Of a stretch of DNA of 64,000 nt, positions 37,521-46,778 are shown one piece after another. The notes under the pieces were generated by a model. The model saw nothing but the letters and a program-made list of their open reading frames with translations, was not told where the DNA came from and searched no databases. Origin of the DNA: Methyloceanibacter superfactus (GTDB lineage Bacteria > Pseudomonadota > Alphaproteobacteria > Rhizobiales > Methyloligellaceae). Each line of letters begins with the position of its first letter. Position 1 is the stretch's first letter. The DNA lies in assembly GCF_001723305.1 (NCBI RefSeq), contig NZ_LPWF01000035.1, forward strand, positions 32,358-96,357, in the 5' to 3' direction. The position numbers were made by a program, and so were the translations under genes.

Positions 37521-37711
37521 AGCGATTTTTGCTCCGATACAGTCGACTGCCGACCCTTATACAAGCTTCCGGCCCGCGTAATGGTTGGAAATTCCGCCGT
37601 GATTAAGGCCGATTTTGGGTCCGCGACGGCCAATTGGACGCAAGGATTGCGCATTGTTCGCCGGCCTGTTTCGCGATAGGCAGCATGGTCTTAGCCAAAT
37701 CCCGTGAGCTC

Positions 37712-38284
37712 ATGTCTAACCCCACGCTCGACCATCTCCTGAGCCGCCGCTCCGTTTCGGCCAACAGCCTCACCGAACCCGGTCCGAGCGCGGCCGAGCT
37801 TGAGCAGATCCTCACGGCGGCGGCGCGGGTGCCCGACCACAAGAAGCTCGTGCCATGGCGCTTCGTGCTGTTCGAGGGCGCGGCGCGGGAGGAATTCGGC
37901 CAGGTGCTGGCCGAGGTATGCCGCGCGGAGGAAACCGATCCCGGCGCCTTCCGGCTGCAGAACGAGGCCAAGCGCTTCTTGCGGGCGCCGGTTGTCATCG
38001 CCGTCGTCTCCCGCATCACCGACAGCCCAGCCGCGCCGGAGTGGGAGCAGATTCTCTCGGCCGGTGCTGCGTGCCAGAATCTCATCGTGGCGGCGACGGC
38101 GCTCGGCTTCGGCGCGCAATGGATCACCGAATGGTATGCCTACAGCCGTGGGGTCCGGGCCGCGCTCGGCCTCGCCGACAACGAGCGTATCGCCGGTTTC
38201 GTCTATATTGGCACGCCCAAGGAGAAACCCGAGGAGCGGGAGAGGCCTCGGCTCGCCGACATCGTCACGTCGTGGCGGTCTTAG
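37712..38284 (+). CDS. Nitroreductase-family FMN oxidoreductase
   Basis: From ATG 37712 the protein has 190 aa; ATG 37685, with an AGG site, would add 9. The N-terminus LLSRRSVSAN and ARVPDHKKLVPWRF, and the C-terminal GFVYIGTPKEKPEERERP, mark the YdjA-like nitroreductases. It uses FMN and NAD(P)H as a dimer in the cytoplasm; the physiological substrate is unknown. A flavin reductase gene follows 29 bases on, so the two probably form a redox pair or operon. Confidence 0.88.
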   Translation: MSNPTLDHLLSRRSVSANSLTEPGPSAAELEQILTAAARVPDHKKLVPWRFVLFEGAAREEFGQVLAEVCRAEETDPGAFRLQNEAKRFLRAPVVIAVVSRITDSPAAPEWEQILSAGAACQNLIVAATALGFGAQWITEWYAYSRGVRAALGLADNERIAGFVYIGTPKEKPEERERPRLADIVTSWRS

Positions 38285-38313
38285 CGCGCGGCTTCTCCTA
38301 GAGGATCGACGTC

Positions 38314-38910
38314 ATGTTCTACGATGCGGTTGCCAACACGCATGGCCTGCAATGGGACCCGTTCAAGGCCCTGGTGACGCCGCGGCCGATCGGTTGGATC
38401 TCCACGCTCGGCAAGAACGGCGTGGTCAACCTCGCGCCCTACAGCTTCTTCAACGCCGTCTCCACCGATCCGCATTTCGTGATGTTCTCCTCGGGTGGGC
38501 GCAAGGACAGCCAGCGCAATGCGGAGGAGACGGGCGAGTTCGTGTGCTCGCTTGCCACCTACGACCTCCGCGACGCCATGAACCGCACCTCGCAGCATGT
38601 GGGGCCCGATGTGGACGAGATGGTGCTCGCGGGGCTCAATCCGGCGCCGTCGAACATGGTGGCGCCGCCGCGGGTGAAAGAGTCGCCCGTCGCTTTCGAG
38701 TGCCGCTATTGGCGCACCATCGATCTCCCCGGACCCAACGGCGGCCCGGGCACGCACGCGATCGTGCTCGGCCAGGTGGTCGGCGTGCATATCGACGACG
38801 CAGTGATCACCGGCGGCAAGGTGGACGTGACCAAGCTCAAGCCTATCGCGCGGCTCGGCTATGGCGACTATGCGGTGATCGACCAGGTGTTCGAGCTGAC
38901 ACGGCCTTGA
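38314..38910 (+). CDS. Flavin reductase-family (FMN-binding split-barrel) protein
   Basis: The protein has 198 aa from ATG 38314 with a GAGGA site. The sequence TPRPIGWISTLGKNGVVNLAPYSFFN and the downstream GGRKDSQRNAEETGEFV are typical of the split-barrel flavin reductases that reduce free FMN. It follows the nitroreductase gene. The specific partner is not identifiable. Confidence 0.88.
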   Translation: MFYDAVANTHGLQWDPFKALVTPRPIGWISTLGKNGVVNLAPYSFFNAVSTDPHFVMFSSGGRKDSQRNAEETGEFVCSLATYDLRDAMNRTSQHVGPDVDEMVLAGLNPAPSNMVAPPRVKESPVAFECRYWRTIDLPGPNGGPGTHAIVLGQVVGVHIDDAVITGGKVDVTKLKPIARLGYGDYAVIDQVFELTRP

Positions 38911-38928
38911 CGCCGCGGGCGCATGGCA

Positions 38929-39699
38929 TCAGTAGCCGAACTGCTCCGCCAGGATGCGCTCGGCCAGGGTGTGGCCGGGATCGAACATCATGAAGATGTC
39001 GATGCCGCTTTCCTCCCGCACCTCGACCGAGACCACGTCGCGGAACTCGGTGTGGTCGGCCACCGCGCTCACCGGACGCTTGTCCGGCTCCAGCACCTCG
39101 ATCACCACCTTCGCCTCGTTGGGCAGGAGCGCGCCCCGCCAGCGGCGCGGCCGGAACGGGCTGATCGGGGTCAGCGCCAGCAGCGGCGCGGTGATCGGCA
39201 GGATCGGTCCGTGGGCGGACAGATTATAGGCGGTGCTGCCGGCGGGCGTGGAGACGAGAACGCCATCGCAGATGAGCTCCTTGAGACGCGTCGTGCCGTC
39301 GACGGCGATCTTGAACTTGGCGGCCTGATGGATCTGGCGGAATAGCGACACTTCGTTGATGGCGAGCGCCTGGTGAGTTGCGCCACGTACGTCGCGGGCT
39401 GTCATGCGCAAGGGGTGGATGACCGTAATCTCGGCCTGCTCCAGCCGCGCCTTCAGGCTGTTCTTCTGATAGTCGTTGAGCAGGAAGCCCACGGAGCCGC
39501 GGTTCATGCCGTAGATCGGAATGCGGCTGTTGAGGTGGTTGTGCATGGTCTGGAGCATCAGGCCGTCGCCGCCGAGGGCGACGATGGCGTCAGCCTCCTC
39601 GGGCGCGACATTGCCGTAGCGCGCGGTCAGCGTTTCCAGCGCTTCTTCCGCCTCCTTGGTCTCGCTGGCGACGAATGCGATTTTTTCGAAGCGTGCCAT
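38929..39699 (-). CDS. nadK: NAD kinase
   Basis: The protein has 256 aa. GGDG near residues 43-46 is the phosphate-donor motif, and [30 protein letters not shown] and the later conserved strands complete the NAD-binding site. It makes NADP+ in the cytoplasm. It is convergent with the flavin reductase gene and divergent from cutA. Confidence 0.94.
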   Translation of the reverse strand: MARFEKIAFVASETKEAEEALETLTARYGNVAPEEADAIVALGGDGLMLQTMHNHLNSRIPIYGMNRGSVGFLLNDYQKNSLKARLEQAEITVIHPLRMTARDVRGATHQALAINEVSLFRQIHQAAKFKIAVDGTTRLKELICDGVLVSTPAGSTAYNLSAHGPILPITAPLLALTPISPFRPRRWRGALLPNEAKVVIEVLEPDKRPVSAVADHTEFRDVVSVEVREESGIDIFMMFDPGHTLAERILAEQFGY

Positions 39700-39819
39700 T
39701 GGTCAGTTCGCTGCGCTTGGTCCGGCCTAGAGAAGGGGGCACTATAAGGCTGTGGCGGCCACGGAATGCAAGTCTCTCGGAATTCGAGTCTCTCGGAACA
39801 ACGATGAAATGGTGAATCC

Positions 39820-40161
39820 ATGGGGAACGCGGAACGTCCGGTCTTGATCTACACCACCTTCGCCAGTCTGGCGGATGCCAAGGAGGTCGGCGCGGCGTTG
39901 ATCGCGTCGCGGCTGGCGGCTTGCGTCAATATGTTTCCCGGCATGATCTCGCTCTACCAGTGGGAAGGCGCCCGCGAGGAGGCGAACGAGGTCGCCATGA
40001 TCATCAAGACGCGGTCAAGTCTGACGGAGACGGTCCTGGCCGAGACAAAGCGGCTGCACCCGTATGACGTGCCGGCGCTGCTCGTGCTGCCGACCGAGGG
40101 CGGCAGCGACGAATATTGCGCGTGGATCGTGAGCGAGACCGGAGGCGCGGGCGCGGGATGA
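39820..40161 (+). CDS. cutA: CutA divalent-cation tolerance protein
   Basis: The protein has 113 aa. The segments YTTFASLADAKEVGAALIASRLAACVNMFP, YQWEG and LHPYDVPALLVLP are diagnostic. CutA forms trimers of ferredoxin-like fold, linked to copper tolerance in E. coli though its mechanism is unclear. Its stop overlaps the glpK start as ATGA. Confidence 0.93.
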   Translation: MGNAERPVLIYTTFASLADAKEVGAALIASRLAACVNMFPGMISLYQWEGAREEANEVAMIIKTRSSLTETVLAETKRLHPYDVPALLVLPTEGGSDEYCAWIVSETGGAGAG

Positions 40162-41657
40162 GCAAAGGCTATGTCCTTGCCATCGATCAGGGGACCACGA
40201 GCACGCGCGCCATCGCGTCGACGAGAACGGACGGCCTTGCGCAAGCGCGCAATTGCCGCTGACCCAGATTTATCCGGCGCCGGGGCAGGTCGAGCACGAC
40301 CCGGAGGAGATTTGGCGGGCGGTGCTCCAAGTCTGCCGCACGGTCCTGGGTGAGGTGGGCGCCGGCTCGATCGCCGCCATCGGCATCACCAATCAGCGCG
40401 AGACGACCGTCGTTTGGGACCGGGGCACGGGCAAGCCGCTCGCCAACGCCATCGTGTGGCAGGACCGGCGCACCGCGCCGCTCTGCGCCACGCTCGAAGA
40501 CGAAGGCTGGGCCGCGCACGTCGCCGAGGCCACCGGCCTCGTCATCGATCCCTATTTCTCGGCGACCAAGCTCGCTTGGTTGCTCGACAACGTGCCGGGC
40601 TTGCGCGCGCGGGCGGAGCGCGGAGAGGTGTGCTTCGGCACCATCGACAGTTATCTACTGTTCAAGCTTACTCGTGGAGCGCTGCACGCCACCGATGCGA
40701 CCAATGCCGCCCGCACCAAGTTGTTCGACATCCGCAGCGGAACTTGGGACGGGCGATTGCTGGAGCGCCTCAAGATTCCGCGCGAGATGTTGCCGGAGGT
40801 GCGCGACAGCCAAGGCGACTTCGGAGTCACGGCGGAAGAGCATTTCGGTGCGGCTTTGCCCATTCACGGCGTTGCCGGCGATCAGCAGGCGGCGGCCTTC
40901 GGCCAAGCCTGTTTTCATCCGGGCATGGTGAAGGCGACCTACGGCACGGGCTGCTTCGTCGTGGCCAATACGGGGGGCGATAAGCTGGCGTCGGCCACGC
41001 GCATGTTGTCCACCATTCTGCATCAGCGCGACGGCGCGCGCGCTTACGCGCTGGAAGGGTCGATCTTCATGGCCGGCGCGACCATCCAGTGGTTGCGCGA
41101 CAGTCTCGGCCTCATCGAGACTGCCGGCGAGAGCGAGGCGCTGGCGCACGGGTCCGATCCCAACGCCGGCGTTTATCTCGTGCCGGCGTTCCAGGGCCTC
41201 GGCGCGCCGTTCTGGGACGCGGACGCGAAGGCGGCCATTGTCGGCTTGAGCCGTGCCGCGTCGAAGGCCGACATCGTCGCGGCCGGCCTCGAGGCGGCGG
41301 CGTTCCAGACCCGCGATCTCCTTACCGCCATGCGCCAGGATATGCTTGTGGGCGGCATCGAGCCGGCGCGGACGTTACGCGTCGATGGCGGCATGACGGC
41401 GAACGCTTGGGCGATGCAACGTCTCGCCGACATTCTGGGCGAGCGTGTCGATGTCGCGGCGATCCCGGAGACGACGGCGCTCGGCGCGGCCTATCACGCC
41501 GGTCAGGCGGTTGGCTTCTATGGCGATGACACCAGTCTCGCCGCCCGTTGGGCTCGCGCGTTTCGAGCCGGCGATGGGCGACACCGAGCGTGAGGCCCGC
41601 TACGCCGGTTGGCACGAGGCGGTGGCGCGGGTGCGGAGCCGTCCGGACGGCGCCTGA
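40158..41657 (+). CDS. glpK: Glycerol kinase (two frame breaks)
   Basis: The ATG at 40158 overlaps the cutA stop. The protein begins MSKGYVLAIDQGTTSTRAI, the FGGY-kinase phosphate-1 motif. One base is missing near 40213, after which VDENGRPCASAQLPLTQIYP follows in the next frame. The body includes GITNQRETTVVWDRGTGKPL and the ATP-site LRVDGGMTANAW. A second break near 41560 leads to RFEPAMGDTEREARYAGWHEAV and TGA 41655-41657, the normal glycerol kinase end. About 499 aa in total. It phosphorylates glycerol to glycerol-3-phosphate. No glpF, glpD or glpR is adjacent. Confidence 0.88.
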
Positions 41658-41715
41658 GACGCACCGCCGGAAAGCCTTAATTGACCGGCTGCCAAGCCCC
41701 TGAATCCCAAGACTT

Positions 41716-42753
41716 TTGGCGTTAACCCGTTGGGAATCCTTTTCCCGGCAAGCTCCTCCCGAGTTCGCAACCTTTGTTTTCGCGTTGGTGTTGCCGGTGT
41801 CCTTGCTCAGCCATCTTTCGCGCGACTCTGTCGTGCCGCAAACGCCTGACGGCGCTGGCCTCGCGCCGCCGCCCGCGGATCGTGCGGCACGCCGCGCCGC
41901 TCTGTTTCGCGAGACGCCGGCCGAGACGATTCAGCGCGTGATGCTCGGCACCGCCTGGTCGCTCCAGCCCGAGCGTATCGACCGGCTCGTGCCGCTCGCC
42001 AAGCTCTGCATGCGGCATCTGCTCGAGCCGAACGATACGCTGCCCAATCTCGCTCATACGCCGGGCGCGCCCGAGCTGGTTGGCATCGCCGACGATCTCT
42101 CCGTCGCCAAGCTGGCCGAGGCCTATGCGAAGGGTCTCTTCCCGCATGCGCATTTCGGGCCGACCAAATGGCTCTCGCCGCCGGAGCGCTGCGTGTTGTT
42201 CTTCGACGACTATCACATGTCGAAGCGCCTCAAGCGCCTCATGCGCCAGGGGACTTACAGGGTCACCTTCGATCAGGATTTCGAAGGCGTCATCAAGGCC
42301 TGTGCCGGCAAGCGGGAAGGGCGCTGGCATCTCACCTGGATCACGCCGCGCATCATGCGCGCCTATGCGGCGCTGTACGACGCGGGGCTCGTGCACTCCT
42401 TCGAGGTGTGGAACCGCGAGGGCGAGCTGGCCGGCGGCGGCTACGGCGTCGCGATTGGTGGCGTGTTCTTCACCGAGTCCCAGTTCAGTCACGAGGACAA
42501 CACGTCGAAGCTCGGTTTCTCGGTGCTCAACTGGCATCTGGCCCATTGGGGCTTTGGGCTCAACGACGGCAAGTGGGCGACGCCCACCATTCTCGATATG
42601 GGCTTTCGCATGATTCCGCGCAGCGAGTTCTTGCGCATTCTCGGCGAGGACGTGGGTCTCAAGGGCAAGCCTGGACGCTGGAGCGTCGAGGCGGATCCGA
42701 GGGCGGTCGCCGATTGGCAGCCGGGAACCCCGGGGACCGTCAAGGCGGCCTAG
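41716..42753 (+). CDS. Leucyl/phenylalanyl-tRNA-protein transferase-like protein, copy 1
   Basis: The longest frame is 345 aa from TTG 41716, but no good ribosome site is present and the first 60 residues are not conserved-looking; GTG 41788 or 41797 are alternatives. From about residue 130 the Aat fold is clear: AYAKGLFPHAHFGPTKWLSPPER, LTWITPRIMRAYAALYDAGLVHSFEVW and GGGYGVAIGGVFFTESQFS. Canonical Aat adds Leu or Phe to N-terminal Arg/Lys of proteins for ClpS/ClpAP degradation. This copy is longer than E. coli Aat (234 aa) and has GGGYG in place of GGLYG. It is followed directly by a second Aat-like gene. Confidence 0.82.
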   Translation: MALTRWESFSRQAPPEFATFVFALVLPVSLLSHLSRDSVVPQTPDGAGLAPPPADRAARRAALFRETPAETIQRVMLGTAWSLQPERIDRLVPLAKLCMRHLLEPNDTLPNLAHTPGAPELVGIADDLSVAKLAEAYAKGLFPHAHFGPTKWLSPPERCVLFFDDYHMSKRLKRLMRQGTYRVTFDQDFEGVIKACAGKREGRWHLTWITPRIMRAYAALYDAGLVHSFEVWNREGELAGGGYGVAIGGVFFTESQFSHEDNTSKLGFSVLNWHLAHWGFGLNDGKWATPTILDMGFRMIPRSEFLRILGEDVGLKGKPGRWSVEADPRAVADWQPGTPGTVKAA

Positions 42754-42777
42754 GCCGCCGTTTCAGGAGGAAAGAGT

Positions 42778-43616
42778 TTGTTGGGTCAAGTTTCGCGTCG
42801 TCCCGCACCGGCGGGCCAACATAAAGCGCCGGGGCAGTTCAAGATGTCCTCGGCTTTGGCAACGCTTGCGCGCCTCTATGCCGAGTGGAGCTCGAAGCCA
42901 GGCGCATTGCCCGATCCGGAAAGGGCTCTGCGCCATCCGGAAGGCTCGCCGGCCCGTGCACGGATATGCGGGTGCCGACACTGCTCGCGGCCTATGCCAA
43001 GGGCCTTTATCCGGCCGAGGGCAAATGGTGGGCGCCGGCCGAACGCATGGTGTCTTTCCCGGAGAACGCCTATGTGTCGAAGACCGTGTGGCGGTTGATG
43101 CAGACGCGGGCCTATCGGGTGTCCTTCGACGAGGATTTCGCCGCGGTCATTCGGGCGTGCGCGCCGGGGCAGGATGTTGTCGAGAGCTTCACGGCCCTGC
43201 ATGAGGCGGGCCACGCCCATTCGGTCGAGGTCCGGGACCGGTCCGGACGGTTGGCCGGCGGGCTCTACGGGGTCTCGGTTGGCCGCGCCTTCTTCACTGA
43301 GAAGATGTTCTCGCGGGAACGCGACGCCGCGAATGTGGGCTTCGTGACGCTGAGCTGCCATCTCCAGCATTGGGGCTACGCTGTGAACGACGGCAAGCGC
43401 ATGAGCGGGCAATTGAGCCAACTCGGCTTCATGCTGGTGCCGCGCTTCGCCTTCAACGGCCTCTTGTCGAAGGCGGCGTTCGAGCCCGGGCGCGAGGGGT
43501 CATGGGCCGTGGACGAGACGCTCGATGCGGCGCGGTGGAACCCGAAAGTCCCGGGTACCGGCAGGGTTGCACCGGGCACGCAGGTGCGCTCCGGCACTTT
43601 CACGCTATCGTCTTAG
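42778..43616 (+). CDS. Leucyl/phenylalanyl-tRNA-protein transferase-like protein, copy 2 (frame-broken)
   Basis: A strong GGAGGAAA site places the start at TTG 42778. The N-terminal part runs to about 42955, where the frame shifts; the next frame continues DMRVPTLLAAYAKGLYPAEGKWWAPAER. GHAHSVEV, GGLYGVSVGRAFFTEKMFS and HLQHWGYAVNDGK are clear Aat motifs. The stretch between CAPG and TALHEAG is about nine to twelve residues shorter than in copy 1 and lacks the TWI segment used for aminoacyl-tRNA/peptide contact. Activity may therefore differ or be lost. The gene begins 25 bases after copy 1 and is presumably co-transcribed. Confidence 0.8.
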
Positions 43617-43675
43617 CCGCAGCCTAGGGTAGCATCTGTCCGCTTCGCCGGGAGCCGCACGGTGGGAGGGCACGC

Positions 43676-44047
43676 ATGACCATCGCCGGAATTGATCTCA
43701 ATATGCTCGCCAATGCCGGGTTCCCGCTGGCGAGTTTCGAGCCGGGCGAGGTGGTATTCGCCGAAGGCGACAAGGGCGACAAGATGTATGTGGTGCGCTC
43801 GGGCGAGATCGATATCGAGCGGGACGGGGTCGTGGCGGAAACGCTGTCGGCTGGCGGCATTTTCGGCGAAATGGCGTTGATCGACGGATCGCCACGCAGC
43901 GCCACGGCGCGCGCCAAGACCGCTTGCGAGGTCGCGCCCATCAACGAGAAGAGCTTTCTGTTCCTGGTGCATGAGACCCCGTTCTTCGCCATCGCCGTCA
44001 TGCGTACGCTGGCCGAACGGCTCAGGCGTTCGGTGCCGCGCGGGTGA
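43676..44047 (+). CDS. Single-domain cyclic nucleotide-binding protein
   Basis: The protein has 123 aa; ATG 43676 follows GGGAGGG. One CNMP beta-barrel is present, with the phosphate-binding cassette FGEMALIDGSPRSATA keeping the Glu and Arg that contact cAMP. There is no helix-turn-helix, so it is not a Crp-type transcription factor. It lies just upstream of a SulP transporter that carries its own CNMP domain and 3 kb from an adenylate cyclase. Role unknown. Confidence 0.88.
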   Translation: MTIAGIDLNMLANAGFPLASFEPGEVVFAEGDKGDKMYVVRSGEIDIERDGVVAETLSAGGIFGEMALIDGSPRSATARAKTACEVAPINEKSFLFLVHETPFFAIAVMRTLAERLRRSVPRG

Positions 44048-44155
44048 GGGAGGCAAACACATCGCATCCCCGCATTGCCATTTTTGCCTTGCATTGTCGC
44101 CGCCCCCGGCCATGATCGGCCCAAACTTAACCCTTAAAGATTCCGCATAACGCCC

Positions 44156-46381
44156 TTGTCGCTGCTCGCGAATTTGGCGCTCAAGCGCCCGCGCAACATC
44201 GAAGCTTCAACGCTCGGGCGCGATGCTTTGGCCGGTACGATCTCGGCCATCGTCAACATCGCCTATTGCATCTCCTTCAGCGCGCTCATCTTCCAGGGCT
44301 CGATCGCCGCCGGATTCCCGCTCGGCCTCGCTGCCCTAATCATGGGCACGGTGGTCACCGGCGTCGTCGTGGCGCTCACCACGACGCTGGTGCCGGCCGA
44401 TGCCGGTCCCGATACGCCGGCCGTGGCGGTCATGAGCGTGCTCGCGGCCACGGTGGCGGCCGGGCTTGCGGCCAAGGGCGCCAGTGCCGAAACCATGGTG
44501 ATCAACGTGCTCGTCGCCATCTCGGTGAGCACGTTCCTCACGGGCGCGCTTCTATTCGGCGTCGGCGCGCTCAAGCTCGGCCAGTGGCTGCGTTTCGTGC
44601 CCTATCCGGTGATCGGCGGCTTCCTGGCCGCCTCGGGCTGGCTCCTCATCACCGGCGGCGTCGAGGTCATCACTGGGACCAATCTCACGCTGTCGCCGTC
44701 GAGCTGGCTGCCGATTGTTTCCATGGATTTCGCGCCGCAGATCGGCGTGGGGCTTACCTTTGCGCTGTTTATTGTCCTGTTGCGCCGCTGGATGGACGAT
44801 TTCCTGACGCTGCCCATCGCTTTCATCGTCTTTGTCCTGGCGATGGACGTCATTCTATTCGGCTTCGTGTCGGACGAGAGCGCGCGCAGCGTGTGGTTCC
44901 TCAAGGCCGTCGGCGCGCTCCAGCTCTGGTGGCCGATCGAGGCCATGGTCACTCACGACATCGATTGGGGCGTGATGGCGCGGAGCAGCGCTGAGATCGG
45001 CGCGGTCTGCGGCGTCACCGCCATCTCCATGCTGCTCGACGTTTCGAGCCTGGAAGTGGCGCGGCAGAAGTCGGCGGATCTCGACAAGGAGTTTCGGACG
45101 AACGGGCTCGCCAACCTACTCGCCTCCATCCTGGGCGGCGTTGCCGGCAATCTGTCCCTGAACAACAGCCTGCTGTTGCAGCAGGCCGGCGCGGTCACGC
45201 GGCTGAGCGGTGTTTCCGTCGCCATCGTGTGTGGGCTCGTGTTGTTCGCTGGCGCCGATATCGGCAGCATCGTGCCGAAAGCGATCCTCGGCGGCATGCT
45301 GGCCTATCTCGGTGTGATGATCCTGATCGAGGCGCTGGTGCGGTCGCCGGCGCAGCGCTCGGGCACCGATCTCGGTCTCGCCATCGCCATCGCCATCGTC
45401 ATTTGCTATTTCGGCTATCTGCTTGGCGTGGTGATCGGCGTCATCGGCGCCTGCTTGCTGTTCGCGCTCAGCTATAGCCGCATCGGTGTGATCCGCCGTC
45501 ACCTGACGCGCTACGAGTTCTCAAGCAATGTCGAGCGCTCGCCCGAGCAGACGCGCTTGCTGCACGAGGAGGGCAAGCGCGTTCATGTGTTCTGGCTTTC
45601 AGGCTTCATCTTCTTCGGGTCGTCGAACGGGTTGTTCGAGCGCATCAAGCGGGTCATCGAGGAACAGAAGGAGAAGCCCGTCGGCTATGTGGTGCTCGAT
45701 TTCAGCTCGGTGCAAGGGCTCGATACCTCGGCGGTGTTGAGCCTCGTCAAGCTGCGCAATTTCTGCGAGGAGCACAAAGTGGCGCTGGTGTTCTCCGGCT
45801 TGAGCGACACCATGCGCGCGGCGTTCGAGAGCGCCGGCTTTTTTGGCGCCACGCGGCCGCATCAGAAATTCGGCACCCGCAACGAGGCCATCGAGTGGTG
45901 CGAGGACATGCTCCTCATGTATCACGAGGTTGGCGACGCCTCGACGCACAGCTTCGAAAGCTGGCTGCAGCAAGAATTCGAAGGCCTGATCGATTTCGCG
46001 CGGATCGCGCCCTTCATGGAGCATCAGGTGCTCGACAACGGGGAATATCTGTTCAAGCAGGGCGAGCCGTCCGACTCGGTCGTGTTTCAGGCGTCGGGCT
46101 GCGTCGCCATCACCATCATCGACGAGCACGGCCGTCCCATCCGACTGCGGCGCATGATAGGTCATACGGTCGTGGGCGAGATGGGCTTCTACCGGCATAT
46201 GCCGCGCACGGCGAATGTGGTGGCCGAGGAACCGACCGTGGTCTACCGCCTGACGCGCGATGCCTTCGACAGGATGCAGGAGGAGGATCCGGCCGCCGCG
46301 GCCGCGCTGCACAAGCTCATCATCCGGCTGCTCTCCGACCGGCTCGAATTCGCCAATCGCGAGATCTCCGCGCTGCTTTAG
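44156..46381 (+). CDS. SulP-family anion transporter with STAS and cyclic nucleotide-binding domains
   Basis: The protein has 741 aa from TTG 44156. About 10-14 membrane helices occupy residues 20-430, a STAS domain 450-570 (VVLDFSSVQGLDTSAV) and a CNMP domain 600-735 with VGEMGFYRHMPRTANVVA, in which the cAMP-contacting Glu and Arg are kept. SulP proteins move sulfate, bicarbonate or dicarboxylates; the ion here is unknown. The added CNMP domain suggests direct gating by cAMP or cGMP. Its stop overlaps the stop of the opposing DUF3307 gene. Confidence 0.88.
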   Translation: MSLLANLALKRPRNIEASTLGRDALAGTISAIVNIAYCISFSALIFQGSIAAGFPLGLAALIMGTVVTGVVVALTTTLVPADAGPDTPAVAVMSVLAATVAAGLAAKGASAETMVINVLVAISVSTFLTGALLFGVGALKLGQWLRFVPYPVIGGFLAASGWLLITGGVEVITGTNLTLSPSSWLPIVSMDFAPQIGVGLTFALFIVLLRRWMDDFLTLPIAFIVFVLAMDVILFGFVSDESARSVWFLKAVGALQLWWPIEAMVTHDIDWGVMARSSAEIGAVCGVTAISMLLDVSSLEVARQKSADLDKEFRTNGLANLLASILGGVAGNLSLNNSLLLQQAGAVTRLSGVSVAIVCGLVLFAGADIGSIVPKAILGGMLAYLGVMILIEALVRSPAQRSGTDLGLAIAIAIVICYFGYLLGVVIGVIGACLLFALSYSRIGVIRRHLTRYEFSSNVERSPEQTRLLHEEGKRVHVFWLSGFIFFGSSNGLFERIKRVIEEQKEKPVGYVVLDFSSVQGLDTSAVLSLVKLRNFCEEHKVALVFSGLSDTMRAAFESAGFFGATRPHQKFGTRNEAIEWCEDMLLMYHEVGDASTHSFESWLQQEFEGLIDFARIAPFMEHQVLDNGEYLFKQGEPSDSVVFQASGCVAITIIDEHGRPIRLRRMIGHTVVGEMGFYRHMPRTANVVAEEPTVVYRLTRDAFDRMQEEDPAAAAALHKLIIRLLSDRLEFANREISALL

Positions 46382-46773
46382 CTAGCGGCGGCCCATATCA
46401 GAACCGCGACAATGGCGAGATAGGTCAGCCCGTGCAGGAGCTGGTCGATGCCGAGCAGGTGCCAGAAGCCCCGGGTCTGCGGCGTAAAGCCGTTGCGGCG
46501 GGTGATCTGCTCCTTGGCCCAATCCACATGGTAGTGCACGGCGAATTCGCCCGCCGCGATCCCGAGTGCGAGCAGCGGCGAGACCGGCGCGAGCACGAGA
46601 TAGACGAGTGGCGTCAGTGCAATGTGGATGAGGCTGTGCAGCAGCCCGCCGGGGTGGCCGTAGGTTCTCTTGTTGCAGTACTGATATGGCGTCTGCAGAA
46701 AAAAGTCGGCCGCCATGTGCTTCAGCATGAGGACCGCCACGGCGGCGAGGATAAGGATTGCTATCTCTGGCAT
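46378..46773 (-). CDS. DUF3307 family membrane protein
   Basis: From ATG 46773 the protein has 131 aa. Three to four membrane helices and the phrase LKHMAADFFLQTPYQYCNKRTYG with HSLIHIALTPLVYL and VHYHVDWAKEQIT fit DUF3307. Conserved His and Asp residues in the helices could bind metal. It lies 5 bases after the cyclase stop and is probably co-transcribed with it. Function unknown. Confidence 0.82.
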   Translation of the reverse strand: MPEIAILILAAVAVLMLKHMAADFFLQTPYQYCNKRTYGHPGGLLHSLIHIALTPLVYLVLAPVSPLLALGIAAGEFAVHYHVDWAKEQITRRNGFTPQTRGFWHLLGIDQLLHGLTYLAIVAVLIWAAAS

Positions 46774-46778
46774 CGGCT

